Part shown: piece after piece, positions 1-6,893 of the stretch
Numbering within the stretch: position 1 is the first letter of the stretch
How the letters are laid out: the number at the start of each line of letters is the position of its first letter
NCBI GenBank assembly: GCA_900544255.1
Contig: UQUM01000035.1
Coordinates: 1 to 20,695, forward strand
Source: an uncultured Sutterella sp.
Lineage (GTDB): Bacteria > Pseudomonadota > Gammaproteobacteria > Burkholderiales > Burkholderiaceae_F
Direction of reading: 5' to 3'
Length of the DNA: 20,695 nt
Translations under genes and position numbers: made by a program
Notes under the pieces: generated by a model
Database searches by the model: none
What the model saw: only the letters and a program-made list of their open reading frames with translations
Told to the model about the DNA's origin: nothing

Positions 1-2
1 TA

Positions 3-140
3 GGTTCTCATGATTGGGATGATACAGCGATCTTCCGTAGTTTTGAACACTACAACCTTGGCGTCTTATATCCCCCTCCTGAAGGAACGGGTTTTACGGC
101 GCGGGTGATAAAAACGCCCAATACCTGTCACGGTAGCTGA
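3..140 (+). CDS. Possible 3' end of an unidentified protein (partial)
   Basis: One plus-strand frame is open from the first bases of the window to a TGA at 138-140, giving about 45 residues that begin GSHDWDDTAIFRSF and end in NTCHGS. The composition is protein-like, with no low-complexity stretch, but I recognise no family. It would converge on the minus-strand gene that ends at 171, leaving 30 bp between them. A chance open frame of this length is quite possible. Only upstream sequence can decide whether a gene enters from the left. Confidence 0.25.
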   Translation, partial: GSHDWDDTAIFRSFEHYNLGVLYPPPEGTGFTARVIKTPNTCHGS

Positions 141-170
141 GCGCTTGTGCAGCTCCTCATTGAAAGGCAT

Positions 171-488
171 TCACGGGCCTTGAATTCTGCGCCCAGCGTA
201 TCGCAATGCCTCACGAACTTCGCAGCATGACAAATCGAGCATCTCTGCGATTTCTTCGACAGAATAATGGTTTTTCAACAAAGCACGAAAGCATTCGCTG
301 CGTGCCTTTTCTCGACCTTCGGCATAACCAATAGCAAATCCTTTGGCAAAAGCGTTTGTTTCCAGCTCTGCCAAATAACACTCACGTTCCATCGCGTCCA
401 TACGGGCTCGTTCTGCATCCCGTACCGCCCGCCGAGCGCTATACCCTGGAGGAAATGCCATTTTGTCGGAAGTTGCTTGAAACATCAT
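171..488 (-). CDS. C-terminal-only paralogue of an Rpn/PD-(D/E)XK family protein
   Basis: This encodes a 105-residue charged protein. It shares the block ERARMDAMERE and a following helical segment (ALLK..V..IA.ML.LS...V) with the last 60 or so residues of the full-length gene just upstream on the same strand (514-1410). The DNA is also similar; for example tccatcgcgtccat occurs in both genes. The nuclease core of about 230 residues is absent. The gene could be a decayed duplicate or a stand-alone small protein able to pair with the tail of the larger one. The C-terminal segment resembles a small helix-turn-helix (SVEEIAEMLDLSCCEV, about residues 76-91). Two adjacent ATG codons (488 and 485) can serve as start, and no convincing Shine-Dalgarno is visible. 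It lies 25 bp from the stop of its neighbour, so co-transcription is likely. Confidence 0.55.
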   Translation of the reverse strand: MMFQATSDKMAFPPGYSARRAVRDAERARMDAMERECYLAELETNAFAKGFAIGYAEGREKARSECFRALLKNHYSVEEIAEMLDLSCCEVREALRYAGRRIQGP

Positions 489-513
489 CTATTTTTTCTT
501 ACACAATGCGCAG

Positions 514-1410
514 TCAGTGCTGCCCGTAATGCTGAGCAATTTCGCTGACATAATCCTCAGAGAGATTAAGCATCCCTGCCACCTGCGCAACCGGAAACTT
601 TTTCAACAGAGTCGCCACCATCTCGGCTCTTCCTTCCTCCTTGAAGTACTGTTCGCGCTCCATCGCGTCCATCCGAGCACGTTCCTTTTCCCGGTAAAGC
701 CTCAGTTCGACAGGATCGCTGAAAAACTTATCCGTCGCCGCAATCGCTTGCGAAATCATGGCATCCCCCTTTAATAAATCCTTTTTCTCACTAACACTTA
801 GCCGGTTAGAAAAATAGCACATCCAACGCTCAATTTTCGTCCATTGGTCACGCGGTTTTAAGGACGCAGAAAATTTGGGAATTTCCAAAAAGTGCAAACT
901 CAGATCTTTCGTCAAACGCGAGAACGTCTTCAAATTGCAAATGCCCCACGAAGAAAACGCGTCACCCCCCTCGAAGCACGGGAATCCCACAATACAAATG
1001 ATGATCGTCGGCCTCAAATCACGATAACCGCCTCCCCGAGGAATGACGTCGCGATACTCACCTGCCCAATAGTAGAGTACTCGTTGAGCAATATTTTTCT
1101 GATCCAACAGCTGCACCTCGATATCGACGAGCGCTCCGTTATCCAAGCGACAAACCACGTCCAGTCGCGATTCTTTGCCGTCGTGTTTTTCCGCCGAGAG
1201 TTCCTGCTCCTCATATTCGAGGTCTTTCACGGGGCTACCAAATTCGTTCTGCAACACGGCATTGATAAAGTCAATTGCAATGGCCTTGCGCTGTTTCTTC
1301 CCAAACACAAATTTGAAGACTTGGTCGTTCATAAAATTGCGTTGGTTTTCAGGAACCTGAAGCGCTTCCAGCGTCAACGCATCGTCCGTCATTCCCTTCT
1401 TTTTCGTCAT
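514..1410 (-). CDS. Rpn family recombination-promoting nuclease / putative transposase (PD-(D/E)XK)
   Basis: This is a 298-residue protein of the Rpn/PDDEXK_2 type. The N-terminus (about residues 27-55, NDQVFKFVFGKK...FINAVL) matches the usual opening of the family. The nuclease signature is visible as RLDV (D84) followed by the strand DIEVQ (E98, Q100), the E-x-Q form of the PD-(D/E)XK motif. The chain then runs through a predicted core to about residue 235 and ends in a charged coiled segment (ERARMDAMERE, about 243-253) and a small helical tail with an HTH-like pattern. Rpn proteins are known as DNA endonucleases that promote RecA-independent recombination and are often multicopy. The start is supported by AAGGAGA six bases upstream of the ATG. 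The shorter paralogue downstream shares the C-terminal segment. Confidence 0.85.
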   Translation of the reverse strand: MTKKKGMTDDALTLEALQVPENQRNFMNDQVFKFVFGKKQRKAIAIDFINAVLQNEFGSPVKDLEYEEQELSAEKHDGKESRLDVVCRLDNGALVDIEVQLLDQKNIAQRVLYYWAGEYRDVIPRGGGYRDLRPTIIICIVGFPCFEGGDAFSSWGICNLKTFSRLTKDLSLHFLEIPKFSASLKPRDQWTKIERWMCYFSNRLSVSEKKDLLKGDAMISQAIAATDKFFSDPVELRLYREKERARMDAMEREQYFKEEGRAEMVATLLKKFPVAQVAGMLNLSEDYVSEIAQHYGQH

Positions 1411-1542
1411 TCATTTCTCCTTACGTTTTCTACACACTTGTCATCCGTTGACACCAAGATTGACCAACCTTCAGAACACATCATCGCCGATTTTCCCATT
1501 CGAGCGTTACCGTATAAACCCTTAATTTTGATACGATATTAC

Positions 1543-1567
1543 AAAAAACAGCACTTTCAGGCTGTTT
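1543..1567 (-). terminator. Possible intrinsic terminator hairpin (minus strand)
   Basis: On the minus strand AAACAGC pairs with GCTGTTT across an 8-base loop (plus strand 1546-1567) and is followed by a run of six T (complement of the A-run at 1543-1548). This is terminator-like, but no minus-strand gene is visible upstream of it. It may block antisense transcription from the right or be fortuitous. It lies in the 269-bp space between the nuclease gene and the ORF at 1680, where I otherwise see only AT-rich promoter-like sequence. Confidence 0.35.
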
Positions 1568-1679
1568 GTGATACGGAAGTTCCTGTCAATTTTCCTTTTC
1601 TTTCGCCCTTCGTCGTAAGAAAGTGCACTTTTTGCGGTACGATGAACCCCATTCCAACTTATCCCATTTATGGATCGTC

Positions 1680-2063
1680 ATGACAACCTTTCACTGTGAC
1701 ACCACCCCGGTTTGGTTTAACGAAACCGTCTCGCGCTGGCTCAAAGAAGACGCCTCGCATTATGAAGATGAAGCGTTCTGGCGAGAAGCCACCGATGAAT
1801 TGCCTCCCGACAATCTCTCCCCCGTTTGTGATTGGGTCAATGATGAAATCATCGGAATTCATCCTGACGATATATGTCCGCTCACGGTGGCATTGATGCT
1901 TCTCACGGTGCCCCAGGAACTCACGGATGCCGGCGGCAGCGCACTTCTGGATGCCGCGGGTGCCGTGGTTTTCATGCTGTTGGGCGGCGATGTACCCCAA
2001 GCCGATTTATCCGAGCTTCTTTTTAGTCTGCGAGCTTTCCTCAATCACGAGCACGAATCTTGA
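1680..2063 (+). CDS. Small acidic hypothetical protein upstream of parA
   Basis: This ORF of 127 residues is rich in Asp and Glu, with Trp residues in the N-terminal half (for example PVWFNETVSRWLKED). The C-terminal half is more hydrophobic (ALMLLTVPQELTDAG and AAGAVVFMLLGGD) and is probably an alpha-helical core rather than a membrane segment. I recognise no family. An in-frame GTG at 1623 would add 19 residues, but neither start has a clear Shine-Dalgarno; ATG 1680 is chosen because the added residues do not look conserved-type. It shares orientation with parA and parB, 209 bp ahead of parA. The putative partition sites lie between this gene and parA, so it may belong to the same module. 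Confidence 0.5.
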   Translation: MTTFHCDTTPVWFNETVSRWLKEDASHYEDEAFWREATDELPPDNLSPVCDWVNDEIIGIHPDDICPLTVALMLLTVPQELTDAGGSALLDAAGAVVFMLLGGDVPQADLSELLFSLRAFLNHEHES

Positions 2064-2122
2064 GATTCCGTCGTTGCTGCAGCGCGTTTCTTAAGAACTG
2101 CAATTGCCTTCTTAATTCCCGT

Positions 2123-2146
2123 CGAACTTCATCCGGATGAAGTTCG
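2123..2146. promoter_or_regulatory. 24-bp perfect palindrome, candidate parS/operator site 1
   Basis: The half-site CGAACTTCATCC is followed directly by its exact reverse complement, giving a perfect 24-bp palindrome with no spacer. The core CTTCATCCGGAT recurs 12 nt into 2237-2256 (one mismatch) and again exactly within parB. Clustering of near-identical palindromes around a parA-parB pair is typical of centromere (parS) sites or of autoregulatory operators bound by ParB/KorB-type proteins. The sequence differs from the usual chromosomal parS (TGTTTCACGTGAAACA). Because it lies 60 bp after the stop of the upstream ORF and is followed by a T-rich stretch, it might also act as a weak terminator. 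Confidence 0.6.
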
Positions 2147-2157
2147 GTATCATTTTT

Positions 2158-2202
2158 CTTGTCGATTTGGAAAGCGACAAGCCCGCGCGCTGATAGAATC
2201 AG
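2158..2202. promoter_or_regulatory. Inverted repeats in the parA leader region
   Basis: CTTGTCG at 2158-2164 is repeated inverted as CGACAAG at 2175-2181 (10-base spacer). CTGAT-AGA-ATCAG occupies 2190-2202. Both lie between the two large palindromes upstream of parA. The sequence TAGAAT at 2194-2199 could be a -10 element, but I cannot place a convincing -35 at normal spacing. The promoter of parA is expected in this interval, so these repeats may be additional operator sites or RNA hairpins. Confidence 0.3.
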
Positions 2203-2236
2203 TTTCTACGTTTTTATCGACTCTGAGTGAAGTCTC

Positions 2237-2256
2237 AACTTCATCCGGATTAAGTT
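2237..2256. promoter_or_regulatory. 20-bp near-perfect palindrome, candidate parS/operator site 2
   Basis: AACTTCATCC is followed by GGATTAAGTT. This is the same palindrome as at 2123-2146 with one base changed (T instead of G in the right arm). It ends four bases before the parA Shine-Dalgarno (AGGGAG, 2261-2266) and 16 bp before the GTG start. A protein bound here would block parA transcription or translation initiation, so autoregulation by the ParA-ParB pair is a reasonable inference. Confidence 0.55.
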
Positions 2257-2272
2257 TCCAAGGGAGTGCGCC

Positions 2273-3040
2273 GTGACTACGGTTATTTCGTTTGCCAACC
2301 AAAAAGGGGGCGTCGGCAAAACGACGTTCAGCTGCCAGCTTGCTTATTATCTGCGGCTCAAAAAACGGAAAAAAGTCCTTCTGATCGATATGGATGCCCA
2401 GGGCAATTCCACCGGTACGCTCTTGGGGGAAGACGCCTTTGACTGCACCAATTCCGAAGAACTCTTCGAAGACGAGCTGAAGAACGTCCGCATCCAGAAA
2501 ACGCCCCGCGGCATCGACATCATCGGAACGCAGCCGACCGCGCAGGCCTACGACGTGGAAGCCCTTCCCTTGGAAAAAGTGATGAACCCGCAGGCCAACC
2601 TGGCGAACATTCTGCCCAACTACGACTTCGTCATCATCGACTGCCCGCCGACGCTCGGTCGGCGTCTGACGGCGGCACTCGTACTCTCGGATTTTGTGGT
2701 TTCGCCGCAGAAATTGTCGGGTTATGCCGTTGACGGGGTCACGGCTCTCTTTGACACCATCAGCCAAATTCAAAGCGGCCCCAATCCGAATCTGCAGATG
2801 CTCGGGATCGCCGTCAACGAATGGAAAGATACGGCTGCGCAGAAAGAAACGCTCGAGGCCCTCAAAAACTATCTGCCCGAGGATGTTTTCAAAAACAAGA
2901 TCCGTGATCGCGCCCCCTACGATGCTGCTGCCCGCAGCACCCCGGTGTGGGAAACACGCGGCGGCGCCCGCGCCTTTACGGAACTCAAGGCGCTTTTTGA
3001 TGAAATCCTCAGCAAAGCCAAGAAGCTCTCTGCGAAATGA
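2273..3040 (+). CDS. parA: ParA-type partition ATPase
   Basis: This 255-residue ParA/Soj-type Walker ATPase carries the deviant Walker A motif KGGVGKTT (residues 11-18), the A' motif LLIDMDAQGNST (about 36-47) and Walker B in FVIIDCPP (D123). Proteins of this family dimerise on ATP, coat the nucleoid and move ParB-bound DNA. There is no N-terminal helix-turn-helix, so it is a short, Soj-like or type Ib-like form rather than the long P1-type autoregulator. The GTG start is supported by AGGGAG with a 6-base spacer. The stop overlaps the parB start in ATGA, indicating translational coupling. The two candidate parS/operator palindromes lie directly upstream. The adjacent ParB looks KorB-like, so the pair resembles plasmid IncC-KorB more than the usual chromosomal ParAB. 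Confidence 0.93.
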   Translation: MTTVISFANQKGGVGKTTFSCQLAYYLRLKKRKKVLLIDMDAQGNSTGTLLGEDAFDCTNSEELFEDELKNVRIQKTPRGIDIIGTQPTAQAYDVEALPLEKVMNPQANLANILPNYDFVIIDCPPTLGRRLTAALVLSDFVVSPQKLSGYAVDGVTALFDTISQIQSGPNPNLQMLGIAVNEWKDTAAQKETLEALKNYLPEDVFKNKIRDRAPYDAAARSTPVWETRGGARAFTELKALFDEILSKAKKLSAK

Positions 3041-4101
3041 AACCGACGTCTCTCACCAGCCTTAAAAATCTCGCCAATCTCAAGCGGAAGATTGACACCA
3101 ACCACCTCTGCGCCAAACGCTATGAAGAATTAGCGATTGATGCGATCTACAGCGTCGAGCAGCCACGCCGTGTTTTTGAAAAACTCGACGAACTCGCGCA
3201 GAGCCTGAAAGAACTCGGACAACAGACCCCCATCGTCGTAAATCCCGACGGTAAAGGCCGCTACGTCATCGAACAAGGCGAGCGACGCTGGCGCGCGGCC
3301 AAAATGGCGGGACTCACGACGATCGCCGCCGTCATCTCGCATTCGGAACGCGATCTCAAACGTACGGTTCGGCAGCTTGCAGAAAACGTCCAGCGCGACG
3401 ACATGAAACTCATGGAACTCGCGCAGGCCGTGCACGAACTCGTCACCGCCGGGCTCGGCATTCGAGAATTAGCCGGCCTTCTCGGAAAGAAGGAAAGTTA
3501 CATCAGTACGCTCAACGCCTGCGCGGAAGTTCCTCCGGTACTCACGCCGCTTGTCAAAGGCAATCACATCAAAGATCCGGTGTCGCTGCGTCGCCTTAAA
3601 AATGCCTGCGCTGACAATGAATCCGACGTCGCGCGACAAATTGCCGATTGGCAGTCGGCTGCTGAAAAAGGCGATGACTTTACCGTAACCCGGGTACAAG
3701 TGTCCGACTTCATCCGATCACTGCAGTCGCCCTCCGTGCCCGCTGTCCCGACGGCAAACGAACCACCTGCAGATACCTCCGTGACGGATCCGGCCTTCAA
3801 CTCTGACGCTTCCTCCGAACACGGAATCGTTGCCCCCCGTTCGGCGGGAGCGTCTTCCGCCCCCCGGCTTCATCCGGATGAAGTTCTCGCGGATATTCCC
3901 GACGGTTATAGTCGTTGCCCCTCAACGGATTATCGGGTCTTCGTGCGGGTGAAGAAACTAGGCGAAGGTTGCCTCACCCCCAACGTCATTCCTCCGACGG
4001 GGCGTTTGTCCGTCATTCTCACCAAGTCCGGCAAGATGACGGAGGTCGATGCGCGAGACGTGACGATTCTCCGAATCGGTTCCCGAAAACGCGGCGACTG
4101 A
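3037..4101 (+). CDS. parB: ParB/KorB-like centromere-binding protein
   Basis: This 354-residue protein has an N-terminal ParB domain (about residues 34-123) with the arginine signature GERRWRA (81-87) and ENVQRDDM (116-123). A helix-turn-helix follows (about 137-160, LGIRELAGLLGKKESYIS), then a helical region to about 230 and a Pro/Ala/Ser-rich linker (about 231-295). The C-terminal 55 residues (RLSVILTKSGKMTEVDARDVTILRI) resemble in outline the SH3-like dimerisation domain of the plasmid repressor KorB; this is a pattern match from memory, not an alignment. ParB proteins bind parS and stimulate ParA ATPase, and KorB-type members also repress promoters. It overlaps parA by 4 bp. A copy of the candidate binding palindrome lies inside this gene (3868-3883), in the part encoding the linker. 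Confidence 0.9.
   Translation: MKPTSLTSLKNLANLKRKIDTNHLCAKRYEELAIDAIYSVEQPRRVFEKLDELAQSLKELGQQTPIVVNPDGKGRYVIEQGERRWRAAKMAGLTTIAAVISHSERDLKRTVRQLAENVQRDDMKLMELAQAVHELVTAGLGIRELAGLLGKKESYISTLNACAEVPPVLTPLVKGNHIKDPVSLRRLKNACADNESDVARQIADWQSAAEKGDDFTVTRVQVSDFIRSLQSPSVPAVPTANEPPADTSVTDPAFNSDASSEHGIVAPRSAGASSAPRLHPDEVLADIPDGYSRCPSTDYRVFVRVKKLGEGCLTPNVIPPTGRLSVILTKSGKMTEVDARDVTILRIGSRKRGD
3868..3883. promoter_or_regulatory. 16-bp perfect palindrome inside parB, candidate parS site 3
   Basis: CTTCATCCGGATGAAG is a perfect palindrome identical to the core of the 24-bp site at 2123-2146, and the match to that site continues for two further bases (TT) on the right. It encodes residues RLHPDEVL in the variable linker of ParB, where a nucleotide constraint is cheap. 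A further half-site, ACTTCATCC, lies at 3707-3715. Sites inside or beside the parAB genes are common in partition systems. Confidence 0.5.
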
Positions 4102-4344
4102 CGATTCCCACGCGTTTGCGCGCCGAAACCCTTCTGCGGCGCACCGTGTTGCAATTTATTCTTACGCCCGCATAAACACCATGTAAACAACACAGTTAGT
4201 AACAACGATGTTCTGCTGAAGAATCAATCGCTAATCCAGCAGCGGCAGTTCATCGCTTGACAGCAGGCGAAATTCAAAAGGTGGTGGCTGACGTTTGTCA
4301 TGTCGTGATTTTCAGTCCATCGCCTTGTTCTCTACCTCAGCCCT
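4102..4344. other. Intergenic stretch with no recognised gene
   Basis: The 243 bp between parB and the terminator of the convergent diguanylate cyclase gene contain no ORF of convincing length, no tRNA-like sequence and no strong terminator for parAB. Composition is moderately AT-rich in the middle (around 4140-4220). I see nothing further to call. Confidence 0.5.
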
Positions 4345-4379
4345 AAAAAAGGGGCTATCTGATACCCACAGATAGCCCC
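4345..4379 (-). terminator. Rho-independent terminator of the GGDEF gene
   Basis: An 11-bp perfect stem (GGGGCTATCTG at 4351-4361 with CAGATAGCCCC at 4369-4379) encloses a 7-base loop. On the minus strand it is followed by six T (complement of 4345-4350). It begins 26 bp past the stop codon of the minus-strand gene ending at 4406, so it is the natural end of that transcript. Confidence 0.9.
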
Positions 4380-4405
4380 GAAGAGCTCCTTTTTCCAGCG
4401 GCTCG

Positions 4406-6190
4406 TTATTTCGAAAATCGGTCGGCAAAGTTGACCTTCATGGCCTCCCAATCCGCGAACAACACGTAGAACACCCTGCCGTACTGCTTGCTTTCCACGA
4501 TTCTTCCGTAGTCAAGTACGTTGATGTAGGAGCCGTCGGCCTTCTGAAGGTGATAGCAGACGTAGTCGTTCACACTTCCGGCTTCGATCTGCTCCCAGAT
4601 GCTGGCTTCCGCACTCTGACGTTCATCCTCGCGAATCAGATTGCGGAAACTATTTTTCGTATACGCAAACAGCTCGTCGAGAGTGTCGCACCCGACCATC
4701 CGCAGGAACTCCTTGTTCGCGTAGAAGAGTTCGTCATCAACCTTGTCGGCGCGATAGATGATGAAGGCGCCCGGAAGATTCTCGGAGATGTCCTTGAGAG
4801 CAAACCCCAGCCGCTTGCGAATGCCGACGTCAAATTCCTTACGGTAGGCCGCGCATCCGTTCTTGCCGTGCATCTTCTCCTGATAAAGCGCCACGTCGGC
4901 ACAGTGCTCAAGCTGGGCAAAGTCCTTGGCATCGACGGGATATTCGGCATACCCGATGGAAATCGAGAAATGTTGCTCCACGCCCCTCCAGGTAAAGCTC
5001 TTAGGAGTTTTCGCAAATTGCTCCAGTCGGTCTTTGGCTTCGGCAGCGGTGCAGTTCGGCAGAAAAATGCGGAACTCATCGCCGCCGATTCTGCCGAGCA
5101 ATGCGCCTGTCGGGAAAAAGGCCCTCAGGCTTTCCGCAAGACTCTTCAAAACCGTGTCTCCCGAGGGATGGCCGTAGAGGTCGTTGATGAGCTTGAAGTC
5201 GTCGACGTCGAGCTGGACGTCCACGAGAGGACCGCCGGGATTCCGAGCGATCAGCTTTTCCGCTTTGGCATTAAAGCCGTAGCGGTTGTAGATGCCGGTC
5301 AGATCGTCCACATGCGCGAGCTTCTTGAAGCTTTCCTTGCGCTCCCGGTTATCCAGCAATGCCCAGGTAAGCCAAGTCATCAGCAGCACGATCAGCGTCC
5401 ATAGTACTGCAACACCGGCGACAAACCTCGGATTTCCCCATCCGCCCCCGGGCATCACCTCAAACTTCCAGGTTTCATCTCCCAGAATGAAGCTGTCGGA
5501 AGCCGGATCAATCAGCTTCCCGCCCGTCTGCCACAAAACCTTGAATTCCGTGTCCCAGGGCGTATTCATCTTGGAAAGGCGATATTCATATCCTAACTTC
5601 GAAAGCGTTCCGAATGAATTTTCAAACAGCGCCGGCACGCGCATGATGGCGATCGTAAAGCCCCAGAAATGCTGTTTTCCGCTCTTGTCCTTCAAATAGA
5701 GCGGATTGCGAATGGCAATGCCCCGGCCTCCCTGATTGAGATTGAAAGGCCCCTGAACGGTTAAAACATGATTGTCCCTGGCATAGCGGGAGATTCTTCC
5801 GCGAGTCGGATTACCCATCAGATCGACGATGCCCTCTTCATTGCCCTTGAGAGGGTGAATCTGGGTGACATAGCCGTCGGGCGCGAGCTGCAGACTCGAA
5901 ACGGCATCCGACATGAGATTCTCAGCGATGTCGTCAAAACCAGGAAATTTGCCGTTCTGGCTGATTAAAACCTGCTGCAGGGCAATCGTCCTTTGAACGC
6001 CGTAAAGAAGCTGATTTCTTACGCGCTCGGCGTAGGCCGAAGCATTCAATCGCGCCAGCACCTGCTGTTCATGCCTTTCATTCCGGTCCGTCAGCCAAAC
6101 AATCACCCCGACGGAACACATTCCCAGCACGAAAACAATCAGCGGCACAAGGATTTTAATCTTCAGAGGTCTCACGAAGCGCGGTCCCAA
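4406..6190 (-). CDS. Membrane-bound diguanylate cyclase: CHASE-like sensor, GGDEF, C-terminal PAS-like domain
   Basis: This protein of about 594 residues should make cyclic di-GMP in response to a periplasmic signal. A first membrane helix (about 12-32) is followed by a periplasmic region of about 215 residues resembling a CHASE domain, then a second helix (about 257-279). A complete GGDEF domain (about 290-450) carries DVDDFKLINDLYGH and an intact GGDEF at 369-373. The residues just before it (TGALLGRIGGDEF) lack the RxxD inhibitory site, so product inhibition through the I-site is not expected. The last 130 residues look PAS-like (GAFIIYRADKVDDELFYANKEFLRMVG). A PAS domain after the catalytic domain is a less usual order. 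The longest frame begins at TTG 6190; GTG at 6175 (MRPLKIK) is equally possible, and neither has a clear Shine-Dalgarno. It is monocistronic, with its own terminator. Confidence 0.9.
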   Translation of the reverse strand: MGPRFVRPLKIKILVPLIVFVLGMCSVGVIVWLTDRNERHEQQVLARLNASAYAERVRNQLLYGVQRTIALQQVLISQNGKFPGFDDIAENLMSDAVSSLQLAPDGYVTQIHPLKGNEEGIVDLMGNPTRGRISRYARDNHVLTVQGPFNLNQGGRGIAIRNPLYLKDKSGKQHFWGFTIAIMRVPALFENSFGTLSKLGYEYRLSKMNTPWDTEFKVLWQTGGKLIDPASDSFILGDETWKFEVMPGGGWGNPRFVAGVAVLWTLIVLLMTWLTWALLDNRERKESFKKLAHVDDLTGIYNRYGFNAKAEKLIARNPGGPLVDVQLDVDDFKLINDLYGHPSGDTVLKSLAESLRAFFPTGALLGRIGGDEFRIFLPNCTAAEAKDRLEQFAKTPKSFTWRGVEQHFSISIGYAEYPVDAKDFAQLEHCADVALYQEKMHGKNGCAAYRKEFDVGIRKRLGFALKDISENLPGAFIIYRADKVDDELFYANKEFLRMVGCDTLDELFAYTKNSFRNLIREDERQSAEASIWEQIEAGSVNDYVCYHLQKADGSYINVLDYGRIVESKQYGRVFYVLFADWEAMKVNFADRFSK

Positions 6191-6492
6191 GGCAAAAAAG
6201 AGTACTCGATAACATAAACATCACAGCCCGTGCTTGAAAAATATCACTATCAGCAAGCACAGCCTCTCAGCCATCCTATCCGGCCTCCATGTGAATTCGA
6301 GTCTTTCACCTCGCCGAGATTTAGCAAGCTGTCTGTTAATTTTCCCTCCACTTGAGACGTAAGGCAAGTCATTATTTTTCTCACTGCAACATCTTTCGAG
6401 GCTTCGTGGAGACCTGTGGGTAGAATCGTCGAAATCCGCGCCAACGAGCGCGGGCACAGTACCAGGCGAAATGTATTCAGACCTTGGGCAGA
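6191..6492. other. Intergenic stretch with no convincing gene
   Basis: About 300 bp separate the diguanylate cyclase start from the end of the decayed ORF at 6493. Minus-strand open frames run through it, but they lack a Shine-Dalgarno and family-like sequence. The promoter of the cyclase gene should lie near its left end. I see no tRNA, hairpin terminator or repeat here. Confidence 0.4.
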
Positions 6493-6867
6493 TCATGACT
6501 GTTGGTTCACGCGAGATTTCGATGATTCGGCAGCTTGGTTCTCCCGGAGTTTGTTTTTCATGACGGCCTTGAATGGCTGCTGGCTGAGGACCTCCTCTGC
6601 CAACGGCCGCATACCTGCCGGTTCTCGTCGCAAGAAGTCCTTGCATCAACATGAACCGATCAGCAGTTCTTCGAGCTTCTGCCGATCCTTCGACCAGCAG
6701 AAGTTCGTGTTGCCGTCGAGGTTGTAGATTGCCAGAGCAATCAACGTTTTGAAAGCTGCCACCACGAGGCACCCCACTGCTCGGATGGTTCGCCCCCGAC
6801 CGTGATGGTGTTCAGAAAAACTTTCCCGGCTTGATGCATGAGACAGGTTTTGTGTCCCGCCGCACAT
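6493..6867 (-). pseudogene. Decayed C-terminal fragment, probably of a transposase
   Basis: One minus-strand frame reads through 125 codons, interrupted only by a TGA at 6646-6648. Before the stop it reads ...AAFKTLIALAIYNLDGN...KLEELLIGSC. After the stop it continues in frame as CKDFLRREPAGMRPLAEEV...NQQS with good protein-like composition. The hydrophobic helix followed by an ELL-type segment resembles the tail of IS4/IS1634-type transposases, but the match is only by pattern. There is no N-terminal part, no DDE motif and no identifiable inverted repeats. An old, truncated insertion sequence is the simplest reading. Confidence 0.4.
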
Positions 6868-6893
6868 CCTGCAAGCTTCGCCTTCGGAATCAT

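Noticed and set aside
892..1683. 263-codon plus-strand open frame opposite the Rpn gene
   Set aside because: It lies antisense to a well-supported nuclease gene, has no Shine-Dalgarno and no recognisable domain.
6221..6772. 183-codon minus-strand frame as a gene
   Set aside because: It is rich in Arg, Ser and Pro, without a Shine-Dalgarno or domain. The overlapping frame with one stop codon (6493-6867) looks more protein-like.
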